Below the pieces are notes generated by a model, which saw only the letters and a program-made list of their open reading frames with translations, searched no databases and was not told the DNA's origin. 64,000 nt of DNA from Gigaspora rosea (lineage: Eukaryota > Glomeromycota > Glomeromycetes > Diversisporales > Gigasporaceae): NCBI GenBank assembly GCA_003550325.1, contig QKWP01000101.1, forward strand, positions 464,999 through 528,998. Direction: 5' to 3'. The translations under genes and the position numbers were made by a program. This document shows positions 25,054 through 35,592 of this stretch, one piece after another (the stretch's first letter is position 1; each line of letters opens with the position of its first letter).

Positions 25054-26024
25054 TAGTTAAGTAGGCTCGTGAAATTTATTTTATTTTCTTTTTTTGGGGG
25101 TTTTTTTCAAAAGCATTATTTCAATAGCTAATATAATAAAACTTGACATAGGTGATTACAAGAGAGGTCTGAATGATACTTTCGATAAGTCAATTTATTA
25201 TGTAGTTTAAAATTTCTATTAGTAAAAACATTAACAAGTTTGTCATTTTCAATTTACAACTATTTTACAACATACCATCTTTTTTTATCCCTGGCCAGCA
25301 ATTAATTGAGTATCCAAGGAGACTATTCAACAAACTGTCAGATCCTAATTATCAATGTCAACGAATTACACAGTATTACTTCTTTCTAAAAGTTTTATAA
25401 AAGATATAAGGAAGCCTGAAAAAAATTTCAAATGCACACCATCTCTCAGCCTTACTCGTATGACAACTGATTTAACTATTTCATCAATAATTTTTTCATT
25501 TGGCAAAAAACTAGTGGATTCTGAACTGACGTAATTACACTTAATTAACTTTATTCTTTTTATTTATTTATTTTTTATTAATTTTCGATGATTATATTTG
25601 ATAAATAAAAACCACACAAGTATCAATTATGATCTATATTTTAATTGATTATATTAAATAAGAATTGTTTCGGTCACTAGTTAATTATATCGAAGATAAT
25701 GCTTGAAAATAACTTCAATTATGCCATTATTTGCTAATCACAACTATATTATTTCAATTAAAATTTCAACTATATTAGCCAGAGTAATACTATTCAATTG
25801 CTCTTTTCATATTTGACAGTCTTTATACCTTATATAGTACAAATTTTTTTCCTGTGAAGTTCCTATGTTTTACAAATTAAGTATCATTCAGATCTTTCTT
25901 GTAATCACCTATATTCTCTTGATTACAAGTTTTAAGACTGTGTATTAGCTGTTGAAATAATGCTTTTGAAAAAAAACCAAAAAATAAATAAAATAAAATA
26001 AATTTCACAAGCCTACTTAACTAT
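25054..26024. mobile_element. Inner element C, about 970 bp with about 160-bp TIRs
   Basis: TAGTTAAGTAGGCTCGTGAA at 25054 is mirrored by TTCACAAGCCTACTTAACTA ending at 26023. Similarity continues inward through AAAAGCATTATTTCAA and AGGTGATTACAAGA to about GAATGATACT (25166-25175 on the left, 25884-25893 on the right). The interior has no reading frame of note. Confidence 0.75.
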
Positions 26025-26671
26025 ACTGTTAGCTATTAGCAAAAAATACGGCACTAGTAAAAGTTTTCTGGGAATGGGATTATATGGGATTAAATTTGCT
26101 AACTGCTACAGTAGTAAAGCAAAAGACCAACATTTACTGAAAATTATTTGGCCATAGGTAACATGCTTAGCTACTTGTCATATAGATGATTACGTTTTCA
26201 TATAGGGAGTACTCTAAAACTAATATAAATAATTTGTATAATGATCTACATCAATTGTATCATGTTGGCCAATCAAAATGACTTACCATTATGCTTAAAA
26301 AAGAGTAAACAGAATTTATAGTCAAACACAGTATGCGGACATTTGTTTTAATTAGTTAAAAATGTAAACAAGTAAACAAATATGCAATGTAGATTATTAT
26401 ATAAATTTAGATATTTCAGTCAGGGATTTTACCATATTTGGGGGTCGGCTAAAGCCAGGTACATCACGAGATTTCCCGATGATCAATGATCATTGGGTAA
26501 TCACGGGATCCAAAATTTTATTATATCGATATTTAAACTTTTTTTTCTGTTCTTACCCGGGAGCAAAAAAAATTAACTTTAAGCGGCCTTCTATTAATGT
26601 GTTGATCTTGCAATACAACATATGCGGTCATGTTTTAAACCACTAGTTTGTAAGTATATAGTTTATTCAAA

Positions 26672-27270
26672 AACAATGCACACATTTTATCGTCAATGGA
26701 ATTCTCTATTAAATACCACTTTTCTGCGCTTGTAAAATTTTTTTAAAAAAATTTAAAAAAAATTTAAAAAAAAAAATTTTAAAATTAAAAATAATAAAAA
26801 AAATTAAAAAAAAAAAAAAAAACAAAAAAAATTAATAAAAAAAAAAATTAAAACATTTAAAAAAAAAAAAAATAAAAAATAAAAAATAAAATCTGTTATT
26901 TCGCTTACGTTTTAAATTACTAGATATTTAAAAAACAATGTACACGTCTTATCGTCAATAAAATTCTCTATTAAATATTATTTTTCTGTTCTTTTTAATT
27001 AACAGGAAGTAAATATATAATTTATTATAAAGTCAATGTACGCACTTTATCGTCAATAGAATTCTCTATTAAATATTGCTTTTCTGTCACTTTATTTATG
27101 TTTAAAATTACTAGACGGTAGTTTTAGTTTATTCAATAAACAAAGTGCACATCTTATCGTCAACAGAATTCCCTATTAAATATTATTTTTCTGTTCTTTC
27201 ACTTACGCTTTAAATTACTAGTTTGTAATTATATAATTTATTAAAAAACAATATAAACGTTTTATTGCAA
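26672..27270. repeat. Interspersed 55-bp repeat in the MULE left arm
   Basis: Near-copies of an ACAATGCACAC...TTATCGTCAA...GAATTCTCTATTAAATA...TTTTCTG unit start at about 26674, 26935, 27032, 27142 and (partial) 27250. A low-complexity A-rich block (about 26736-26891) splits the first two. Similar repeats near a transposon end may be transposase binding sites; that is inference. Confidence 0.7.
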
Positions 27271-27470
27271 ATATCATTTAATAAATCCTGCACTATAGAC
27301 TATCTAAAATTTTAGTAGTTTTAGTTTAGTTTTCTTTTTAAATTTTTTAAGCATCGTTCATGTTTTGATTCAATCCAAGCCAGTATATTACATTTTATTT
27401 AATAAAAACTGTATATATCCGATATACAAAGAATGGCATTCAAAGATACGTAATTAGAATTTTTTTTCTT

Positions 27471-29786
27471 TTACTCATCTAAAATACATTCTAACGAAGT
27501 TTTTAACGTTTCAATAAATGTAGACTTTTGTTCTGTATTCCCTTCTTCTTCGATTCTCCAATATGCATTACGTGTTCTCTCAATTAATTTATATACTGTT
27601 GAACGTCTGTTTTCTGCGGCCTTCTCCACCTCCGTTTTTTGGGGCAATTCTACTTCTACTAACGTCCGAGTTATGTAAACTTCAAGTCCATTTTCCACGA
27701 ACATTTGTTGAAAAATTTTCCAAGCACTAATTGTTAGTTTTTTTTCTCCATATAGATGATCATGAAAGATATGTCAGCAGGGTAGTAAGTACCGATGAAA
27801 GAAAAGACAACTACACTTCAGAGAAGTCAAACCAGGTGCTTCCTTGCCTTTTTCTAATCTTTTTTCAACTGCATGAACTTCACTAATTATTAATTGCTAA
27901 AGGGGAAATGGGAATCTATGAACTTGAGTAAGGATTTCATAATCAATACCACTAACAGAGATTTGTTTGGTACGAAATTCAAATGCTGTATATTCTGCAT
28001 CTGATCATTTTTTCATATCAAGATCAATTACTTTATGACAAGCGCCTGTTTAAAAAAAAAAATTTTAAAATCATCATACGATTAATCAATTTAATTTACA
28101 GATGATTCTGATCAATTGATAGTGATTTGCTTAAATTTTGCAAACGATTCTTCTATTTACCTATATATATCTCCTGCATAAAATAAAAAAAAATACTACC
28201 TATTAATCCATAATACGAAATCATCATTTTTTTTAATTCGCTATGATATGACTCAATAGCATTTGTCGAGGTTATTTGTAAAAGCAAGAGGGAATGTTGG
28301 CGGGCCCAAAGGGCCCATTGATTTGTATTTTTGGTGTAATTCCGTTTAATATATTGTTTAATGGTGGGAACTTGGCATTTATCGATCGCTTCTTTAATCA
28401 GTTTATCACAGCCAATTTTTGTTATTTTATGCATTGCCAGGATCATTTTACTTCGAGCCTTTGTATCATAAATCTTAGTTATCCATGTGCGCATTATATG
28501 AACAGTGCAGAAAATGACGCTGCACTCTTGCTCGCCTCCAGACAACCCCGGAAAAGCTTTAGAAATGGCATTAGTTTCAACATTACTCTGGTCAGTAAGG
28601 AAGTATCGTGGCTTCCAGGAACTTTTGAACTGTCGAATTATTCGCAGGGCCTCTATAACAGTTTCACTATCTTCGTTACTCACATAAAAATGTGCCCCAA
28701 CATCCCAAGAACCATGATTGTCCCGAATATACAATGTAAATAAGCACCAATCGTGCTTGTTAGTTTTATACGTAGAGTCCATTAATGTTAACCATCCGAA
28801 GTGTTGAAGCTTCTCTAGCTGGCTCAGGTGTGCAAAAACTAAACCGTAAGTTGACCGATGAAAAACTCCATAGCATTCTACTTGATACCCTTTACTTTTC
28901 AAAAAAGTAATGGATTCATCAACGTCCAACTCTATACTTAAATTACTAGTAAAAAATGTGTTTTGTGGTTTACGAACTTTACATTTAATATTATAAACCT
29001 CCTTTCGTCGCAACTCCTTTATGCTATCTCCAAGATTAAACTCCTCAGCAGCATACTCTTTAATTGCACTGACAATTACCGGCGGGGGTAATTTTTAACT
29101 GCTTCCTTTTCTACTATGTTTCGGATAACCTGAGAGCATTTCAATTTCTCACTTTCTTCAATAGTATGAGCATGATCAGGGCTACCTTGGAATCGTTCAA
29201 TGAGGATCTTCTGCTCTGTAACTAACCTTAAGACTCTAATTTTTGCTTGGTATAGGTTTGGCGGACGAACCTTGGTTTTTCGTCTTTTTTCGTTCGGTAA
29301 TCCTTCCTTACGTGTACTCGATGGATTGTGTTTGGTAAACTGGCATGTGAATATAGTCATCTTATTACCATTGTTATGATTTCTGGAACAATATCTGGTC
29401 CAAAAATTATCAACAAGGGGCCACCATTCCTTATCAAAGTCGTCTATTGAAACCTCAAATGAATAGCTAACATTAAAAAGAAGGACGCGTCTTTGATTAG
29501 GGGTAAGTTGTGAAGATGCATATGACTTAATTTCAATGTTCATGGGAGATTTATAAGATACTGTCTATTTATTTTATATTAGTAAATATAAAATCCTATT
29601 CGTTACTAAAATAAAGCTTTACTGTTACAAAAAAAAAAAAAAAAAAAAAGCTTTACTGTTACATGCCGTAAATGTTTCCAAGTTCTCTTTATCACTTTCG
29701 CATATCTCTAAAAATATTACATCATTTTCGGTTGCTTCTAAAAACTTGCTTGGATTATTTAATTCTTCCGCCTTGTTAATGTCCAT
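27471..29786 (-). pseudogene. MULE transposase, disrupted
   Basis: The transposase of the surrounding MULE. A likely first exon starts at ATG 29786 (MDINKAEELNNPSKFLEA) and runs to about 29650; the next open block begins near 29543. The DDE/MULE core lies at about 28850-28250, with LTLMDSTYKTNKH (first acidic residue), YFLTDQSNVETNAISKAFPG (second) and TSTNAIESYHSELKK near the third. A 154-base intron (28046-28199) joins SYYGLIG to ACHKVIDLD in frame. The C-terminal half has a SWIM-like finger, CSCLFFHRYLLPC then stop then H. Defects: a one-base loss in the C run (G5 at 29084-29088 on the plus strand) shifts frame between NYP and PPVIVSAIKEY; TGA follows DLDMKK; TAG follows RFPFPL; and TGA lies inside the SWIM motif. 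The protein ends at LECILDE (stop at 27471-27473). Confidence 0.85.
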
Positions 29787-30035
29787 TTATTTTATTGATT
29801 TATTTTGATAAAAAAAATAATCAGATGGCAGAGCGAATTTTTTTATAAATAAGGGTGATCTCTTATTTAGTGTGACGTGATGTAAAAAATTCGGATATAA
29901 TTGGATTGCTAGTGAAAAAAATTATTTTAGTGTATCCCGCAATTACCCAATGATCATCGATTATCGGGGAATCTCGTGATGTACCTGGCTTTAGCCGTCC
30001 CCCATATTTGGTAATTAAAAATGCATCTTATTTAG

Positions 30036-30315
30036 AGGATATCTAAAGCCATGTCCATTCACATGTTTTTGATTTTTTAATTAAAGTTAGGATAAGGGTT
30101 AGTTTGCATTAGGGTTAGAACATATTTTATAGTAAAATTGTTTTTCTGACATTTTTTATTAATGCATCAAGATGGGTTTAGACTGTTGTTTCTTGTATTT
30201 TTGCGACTTTCACTTTTTTTTGCTGTTTTTTCTCTTCAGGCTAATCCGTGTCAATCAAAATAAACAATCCTATTGGCTCTATGTCACATGATAGACACAG
30301 CTTTAGATGACCCTT
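30036..30315. mobile_element. 280-bp MITE with 8-bp duplication
   Basis: The target duplication TTATTTAG is at 30028-30035 and 30316-30323. The ends read AGGATATCTAAAGCCATG and, inverted, AAGGGTCATCTAAAGCTGTG, resembling the MULE terminus at 26441. The interior, read on the minus strand, contains the shared core (GCATTAATAAAAAATGTC near 30155) and a CTAACCCTAA-like tract. This is a probable non-autonomous MULE, lying 33 bases from the full-length one. Confidence 0.8.
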
Positions 30316-30566
30316 TTATTTAGTAGTAATTACTGATAAGATTATTCTAGATTACTTTCCAAATTGTTCAACATATTCAATAATTGGCCAATCAAATTAA
30401 GTTAATAGATTTCTCGCATTTCAGTATTTCTGTATTTAATTTTACTACAAAATTAAAAATTAGCATTTAGCAGTTAGCACGAATTTAAAAATCTTTGCAT
30501 ATACTTTGGTGAATGCAATATTTTATACTATGTTTTTATTATTACAGTAATAACCATTAGTTCTTA

Positions 30567-31198
30567 TGGTCCAGTGCATAAAGATTTGTACCTCAAAAAG
30601 TTTCGTAATTTTACTCTTAGTAAAAGTTTTTATATTTTTGATTAATTATTAAAAATTTTTTAATATTAAATAAAATAGGTTTTAATCTAACTTATTATAT
30701 TATTTTTATTGTTTTAACATTGTTTTATTTTAATAATTTTGCATGTACAATTTGCTGTATTCAAAAAAAATTGAAAATTTTTTTTTAAAAAAATTGATAT
30801 TTTAAATATTTTCGCAACCAATATGCAGTTCTATGAGCTTGTACTACGCAAGTGCATTAATGTGCATATGATAAAGATATGGTTAAAATTTGAGCAAAAT
30901 TGAATCACTAGTTGAGAAGAAATCAAGCTTTAAAGTGAGGTAATTTGATTTTTTTTACTATATATGCGTATATATAAATTACTATAGATTACTATAGTAA
31001 ATTATATAGTAAATATTGTTAAAAAAAGTTACTATTAGTAAATTTTTTTATTTTATCAATAAAATAATCAAAATAATTTTATTTTTATTAATCTGGTAAC
31101 CTAATAAGTATATTAAATTAAAAAAATCAAAAATTAATTTGTACAAAAAATATTTGAATCAGAGCTATTTGAGGTACAAATCTTTTTGCACCAGACTA
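30567..31198. mobile_element. 632-bp MITE with TA duplication (Tc1/mariner-like)
   Basis: The left end, TGGTCCAGTGCATAAAGA then TTTGTACCTCAAA, is mirrored at the right by TTTGAGGTACAAATC ending CACCAGACTA. TA flanks both ends (30565-30566 and 31199-31200). No transposase frame remains. A TA duplication is the Tc1/mariner habit; family assignment is inference. Confidence 0.75.
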
Positions 31199-31370
31199 TA
31201 TATCTTAATTTCTTGATAAGATATAGTAAAACCTCTATAAGCATGTCTAACTTTAATTAGAGAACTATAAGATTTATAGAGATCATATATATATTTGGGC
31301 CCAAATATGCATGCATTTAGAGTTTATAAAGGTTTCACTATATATATTTGTCGAAAATTTTGTCAAAAAT

Positions 31371-31757
31371 TTAAGGGTAGGGTGAACGTAAATCATTTTT
31401 TATATGAATTACATAGTATATTAGAATTTTAAATGGTAAATAAAAAAATGCTTCTGATAAATTTTTTTAAAATCTTGACCAATTTGTATAAAATTTATAT
31501 AATAGGTCATTTTAAATAGTTTGTTTATAATTTGAAGTTGTGCAATATCCATTGCTTTAAAAAAAATCAACTTTACATATAATATAATTAAATTTTGGTA
31601 GGACGCTATATGATTTTTGTAGATTGTACAAAGAATTGATTGGTCAGATCATATGATGTTTATACGTAAATCATATGATATCATATAAATTGGTTACATA
31701 AAGTTGATCTAAAATCGATTTTATATGAAATTGGAAATTTGTACACCCTACTCTTAA
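31371..31757. mobile_element. 387-bp MITE ended by TTAAGGGTAGGGTG, clean copy
   Basis: The left end TTAAGGGTAGGGTGAACG is mirrored by CACCCTACTCTTAA at 31744-31757; the next bases inward (ATCATTTTTTATATGA versus TTTTATATGAAATTGG) also pair loosely. This is the uninterrupted reference for the copies at 34040 and 39856. Whether TTAA is a piggyBac-style duplication or part of the terminus cannot be decided here. Confidence 0.85.
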
Positions 31758-32464
31758 AGCAAAAAAAATAAAAAAAAATCCAAAGTAATATTGTAAAAAA
31801 AAATTATATTCAAAATATTTTATTAAACTTGTATAGATTTGATATACTTTACAATATAATCGATATATAAAAGTGACATCTAACAGAAATAGATTGCATT
31901 CTGTAATAGTAACAAATAAGTCCTATCACTTCTACAGACTTCTGATAATATATAAATACTTTAAGTTTATTATTTAGCGCCAATTTCTAAATAAAAACAA
32001 TAACAAACTTGATATATTCTGTTAGAATTATTCATGTCTATCTGATTGTTAATAATAAATGAATGTTTATTTTCATTTATTTCAACTCCAATTTCATATT
32101 TGTAATAGTAACTAATCTAGTATGTTCATTTGAGTCTTTCGTATCTGCTAATTGGAATTTAGTTGATTATTTCCCATTTTGATTTATAAAATAATAATAA
32201 TAATAATAATAAAAGTATCATACTGATACTGCATATTTATTACACTTATGGTACAATGTAATTAGCTACAAAGCTAATAATAAATCTTAAATCATATCAG
32301 CTAAATTTAAACTGCAACTTCATAAAAATATTATAAATGATGAAAAGTAATCTAGCCTATAATCGGCTATAAAAATTTATTCAACATTTCCATATCTCCT
32401 ATTTTCTATAAGCACACCACGAATCTGCAACATGTTTGAGTAGTTGAATAATTTTATTATTTGA
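31758..32464. other. AT-rich spacer
   Basis: No gene seen. An (AAT)n microsatellite lies at about 32187-32212. Confidence 0.5.
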
Positions 32465-33034
32465 ACTTTTAGAGTGCAACTGCTAATGCTTTTCCTTATT
32501 CTGATCTAAGATCATAATTACTAGGATCCAAAGAAGTCATTGCAATATTTTTGCTGAGTGTAATTGCTAATGCTTTTTCTTATTCTAACCCAATATTATT
32601 ATCTCTGGATTAAAAAAAGTTATTATAGCATTATTGCAAAGTGCAACTTGTCATTATTGCTGAGATCTAAAGAAGTCATCATATTATTTTTGCAGGATAC
32701 AACTGCTAACACTTTTTATCAAAATCTGAGAAAGTTATAGTAGTATTTTTGCTAAGTATACTTCTAATACTTTTACTTATTCTGATCTAAGCTAATTATT
32801 ACTAGGACCAAAGAAATCATCAAAGTAACTTTGCAGAGCACAACTGCTAACACCTTTTCTCATTCTGATCTAAGAACATTATTGCCAGAATTCAAGGAGT
32901 CATTGCAGTATTCTTGCAAAGTGTACTGCTAATATTTTTCTTTATTCTAATCCAAGATTATTATCACAGGGATCAAGAAGTCATCATAGTATTTTTGCAA
33001 AGTGCAATTGCTGATGCTTTTTCTCATTTTGATC
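32465..33034 (+). repeat. Minisatellite of about 80 bp, eight diverged copies, coding-like
   Basis: Units begin at about 32472, 32555, 32637, 32697, 32755, 32835, 32918 and 32999 with a GCAACTGCTAATGCTTTTTC-like word. They continue through TTATTCTGATCTAAGA and CCAAAGAAGTCAT to GTATTTTTGC. Read in one frame the better copies encode a 27-28 residue unit of the form SATANAFSYSDLRS then LLGSKEVIAVFL, with scattered stops and frame changes. A decayed gene made of tandem peptide repeats would explain this. I do not recognise the family. Confidence 0.7.
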
Positions 33035-34039
33035 GTTACCATTTCGATGAACAAATCAATGAGATACAAACTACCTTTTTTCATCACAGAACTCAAAAAA
33101 CAAGAAAAGGAAGCAATAGGAAAAATTAAATTTTTTTTTATCCCAGAAATACAAGAAATTGTTAGCAAAAAACCTGATAGAGACAAAAAATATGTACTAG
33201 AAAAGTTAACTAGTACCAAAAATGAAAAAAACTTGAGAAATAGTGCAAATAATCAGCACAAGCATTATATTCAAACATAATAATAAACAATAAATTCTTA
33301 CCAAGTTTCTATCTGGTCCAAAAAAATAACCATTTTATTGTTAATGCTCGAAGCTTTTAGAACAAATAATAAATACCTTGATATGCACATAGTTTTGATA
33401 TGCTAGTGCAAAGAAAATAGTTGGGTAAAAATTTTGTAAGCCAGAATGATAAACTCTAATTAAGTTTTTAATAACTACATGTCCTGTGCTTTATTTAAGC
33501 ATGCTTGGTCTAATTTGAAAGAATCTTCCTCTACTAGCACAAACATGCTCCAATGATTACCAAAAACTCATACTAAAAAAATAGTGTTTTGTGTTTATCT
33601 AATTTTATTGCTTCTAAAAATTCTGCCAAATCCCATTCTTTGCTAGTTTTATTTTGCAATGCAACTTGTCTTTTGTTGACTTGTTGAAATTCACTTTAAT
33701 AATTTTTTTGTCAAACTTTGCTAAGCATGTGAAACTTATTTGCTATAGCCTTGTCTTTAGTAGGAACTTCTAAAGTTCGAAAACTTCATTGTAATCTCAA
33801 AAACAAGATTGCATATTGGGAATTGCCTGCTTATACCAAACAAATGCTAAATACTCTGTTCCTTTTTGTCTTTTAAAAAGTATTAAGTGACAAATTATAT
33901 AATTGCACACTTTTCTAGTGCATCTACTATTGCCGAAATTGTTGTCATTTTATGCCAATTTAGTTAATTTTAATCAAAATTTGTTTCTCAATCTACCTAG
34001 TCAATTGGCTCACATTTTTGTAGTTTCTTTTTAACGTAT
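33035..34039. other. Spacer with possible coding remnants
   Basis: On the plus strand, 33035-33280 continues from the last minisatellite unit into a basic stretch (KKPDRDKKYVLEKL) with no recognisable domain. On the minus strand, about 33480-33960 contains short coding-like runs in changing frames (KDKAIANKFHMLSKV, NKTSKEWDLAEFLEAIKLDK, TEYLAFVWYKQAIPN) separated by stops. Likely the remains of an unidentified gene; confidence is low. Confidence 0.3.
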
Positions 34040-34155
34040 TTATGGGTAGGGTGTACGTAGATCATTTTTCATATGATCTACATGGTGGATTGAATTTTTA
34101 TATAGTAAATAAAAATATGCTTCTAATAAAACTTTTTATTATCTGAGTCCATATG

Positions 34156-34589
34156 AGCTGATTTAAGTAATTTATAAGTAGAGTTTATTTTTTTTAAAAC
34201 TTTAATACTAAATAACATCTGATCTACTAGTCTGTTTTAAATAATTTTACTACCAAAATGTTCACCTCTTTGAGACAATTCAATTATTAAAATCCAATCA
34301 CAGGATAGCAAGATAATGTGTTGTCAAATAGTGACGCACCTAGGGGTAGGGTTGATTGGTTAGACATAGGACTAACCAATCAACCCCACCTCCTAGGTGC
34401 GTCACTATTTGATAGTGCATTATATTGAGATCCTGTGATTGGATTTAATAATTTTGGGCTTGTTGGAATCGTCTTAAAGAGGTGAACATTTTGGTAGTAA
34501 AATCATTTAAAACAGACTAGTAGAACAGAAGTTATTTAGGCTTAAACTTTTTAAAAAAATAAGCACACTTTTAAATTACTTAAATCGAC
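34156..34589. mobile_element. Foldback element, nearly perfect 434-bp palindrome
   Basis: The two arms, about 210 bases each, are inverted copies (for example TTTTACTACCAAAATGTTCA in the left arm, TGAACATTTTGGTAGTAAAA in the right; CAAATAGTGACGCACCTAGG and its inverse near the centre). They are separated by an 8-base loop at 34364-34371. CCATATG flanks both sides (34149-34155 and 34590-34596) as a 7-base duplication. No coding capacity. Confidence 0.85.
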
Positions 34590-34853
34590 CCATATGCAAT
34601 TTTTACCATATTTATATAATATATAGTTTAAAGTAGCTTGTTTATAATAGTGAAGTTGTAAGAAATGCATCTCTTTAAAAAAAATAAACTTCATATATAA
34701 TTAAATTTTCTGAGGTCACTATATGTTTTTCCTGGATTACACAAAAATTTAATAATCCTCATTGGTTGAATCATATAATGTTTATATGTAAATCATATGA
34801 TATGATTATACAAAGTTGATCTACAATCTATTTTATATGAAAATGAAAATATT

Positions 34854-35559
34854 TTTTTTAAACTTTAAAGGCTAGGTACTATGGCCGGGATTTTATTATG
34901 AGTTATTAGGACGTAATATTTATTACATGAATGAGGATACAACTAGCCACACGTGCACTTTTGGTGCCTAATTTAAGTAGTCCGCCCGAAGGTTCTACAC
35001 TAGCTGCCATACCTACAACCCAACTACAGGAATTGCCTATTTAAACACTCTGGTTCACGCTCTTTCTATTGCTACCCTTTGCACTGCACAAACGCAGATA
35101 TTAAGAAGCCCCAACTCTTTTTGATAAATCATCAGCCTAAGGGCTACTTTACCCTCGCACCAATTGCCTACCATGTCTTCTGTGTTTCATTCCACTTCGG
35201 ATACAGATTTAGCGACAAAGCTGCTTGCCCTTATTAGGTTCATTCTGATCCCGACCACCCACCTTCTTTTGGTAGTGTCGTTGTAGATCTTCACTATTAC
35301 CTCCTAATTCGGGACTTGCCAAACGGGTTTCCATTTTTCTGGTTCCCTGGATTTTACGGTATAACAATAACACTATTGCGCCGTAGCTCCCATTCAAGAT
35401 GGTGGAACCAAGGTAACAGGTTTTTGCAACCCAACCAATTTGAGCCACATGGTTACCGAACACAGGCCTATTGTTCAAAGTGTCAACAGTGGGATTCGAA
35501 CTGTTAACCTGCCGCTTGGGGAGTGACACCTTGACCACTTCTCTAAGGCGCCACACCCT
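34854..35559 (-). mobile_element. tRNA-derived SINE, about 700 bp, minus strand
   Basis: A 17-base duplication with one mismatch (ATGAAAAT[G/A]AAAATATT) lies at 34837-34853 and 35560-35576. On the minus strand the element opens with a tRNA-like head: AGAGAAGTGGTCAAGG as a box A candidate and AGTTCGAATCCC as box B, about 45 bases apart, and ends in an A-rich tail at 34854-34866. The head no longer folds into a good cloverleaf, so it is not called as a tRNA gene. A 115-residue minus-strand frame at 35209-35556 lies wholly within the element and is not taken as a gene. A second copy of the 3' half is at 61805-61985. Confidence 0.8.
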
Positions 35560-35592
35560 ATGAAAATAAAAATATTGACACCCTACCCTTAA

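Larger units (their letters stand above)
23651..26300. mobile_element. Large foldback element with about 250-bp inverted arms
   Basis: The arms 23651-23897 and 26038-26300 are inverted copies that can be followed almost base for base (for example TTGATTGGCCAAC near both outer ends, TACTAGTGCCGTATTTTT at both inner ends). The roughly 2.1 kb between them is made of further inverted-repeat elements, annotated separately. No transposase is present. No clear target duplication was found. Confidence 0.8.
26441..30002 (-). mobile_element. Full-length MULE DNA transposon, 3562 bp
   Basis: The inverted termini are about 70 bases long (26441-26511 and 29933-30002), starting GGGGTCGGCTAAAGCC on the left and GGGGACGGCTAAAGCC on the right read inward. 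Both continue through CAGGTACATCACGAGATT. An 8-base duplication CATATTTG flanks the element (26433-26440 and 30003-30010). It carries a minus-strand transposase relic and an internal array of a diverged 55-base repeat. Long TIRs, an 8-9 base duplication and a MULE-type transposase agree with each other. Confidence 0.9.
34040..35592. mobile_element. TTAAGGGTAGGGTG MITE, second copy, interrupted twice
   Basis: The left end is TTATGGGTAGGGTGTACG (34040), the right end CACCCTACCCTTAA (35579-35592). Inside lie a foldback (34156-34589 plus a 7-base duplication) and a SINE (34854-35559 plus a 17-base duplication). Subtracting both leaves about 389 bases, or about 383 if the CATATG-ended palindrome is used, matching the clean copy at 31371. 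Confidence 0.8.

Noticed and set aside
28294..28743. 149-residue plus-strand open frame
   Set aside because: Opposite-strand shadow of the transposase core on the minus strand.
32187..32212. CRISPR-like regular repeat
   Set aside because: It is a simple (AAT)n microsatellite, and the organism is eukaryotic.
35209..35556. 115-residue minus-strand open frame
   Set aside because: Lies wholly inside the SINE, starting in its tRNA-like head; no domain is seen.
35480..35559. Possible tRNA gene on the minus strand
   Set aside because: Box B is good, but the T-arm and acceptor stems do not pair well, and the sequence is the head of a SINE with a 17-base duplication.
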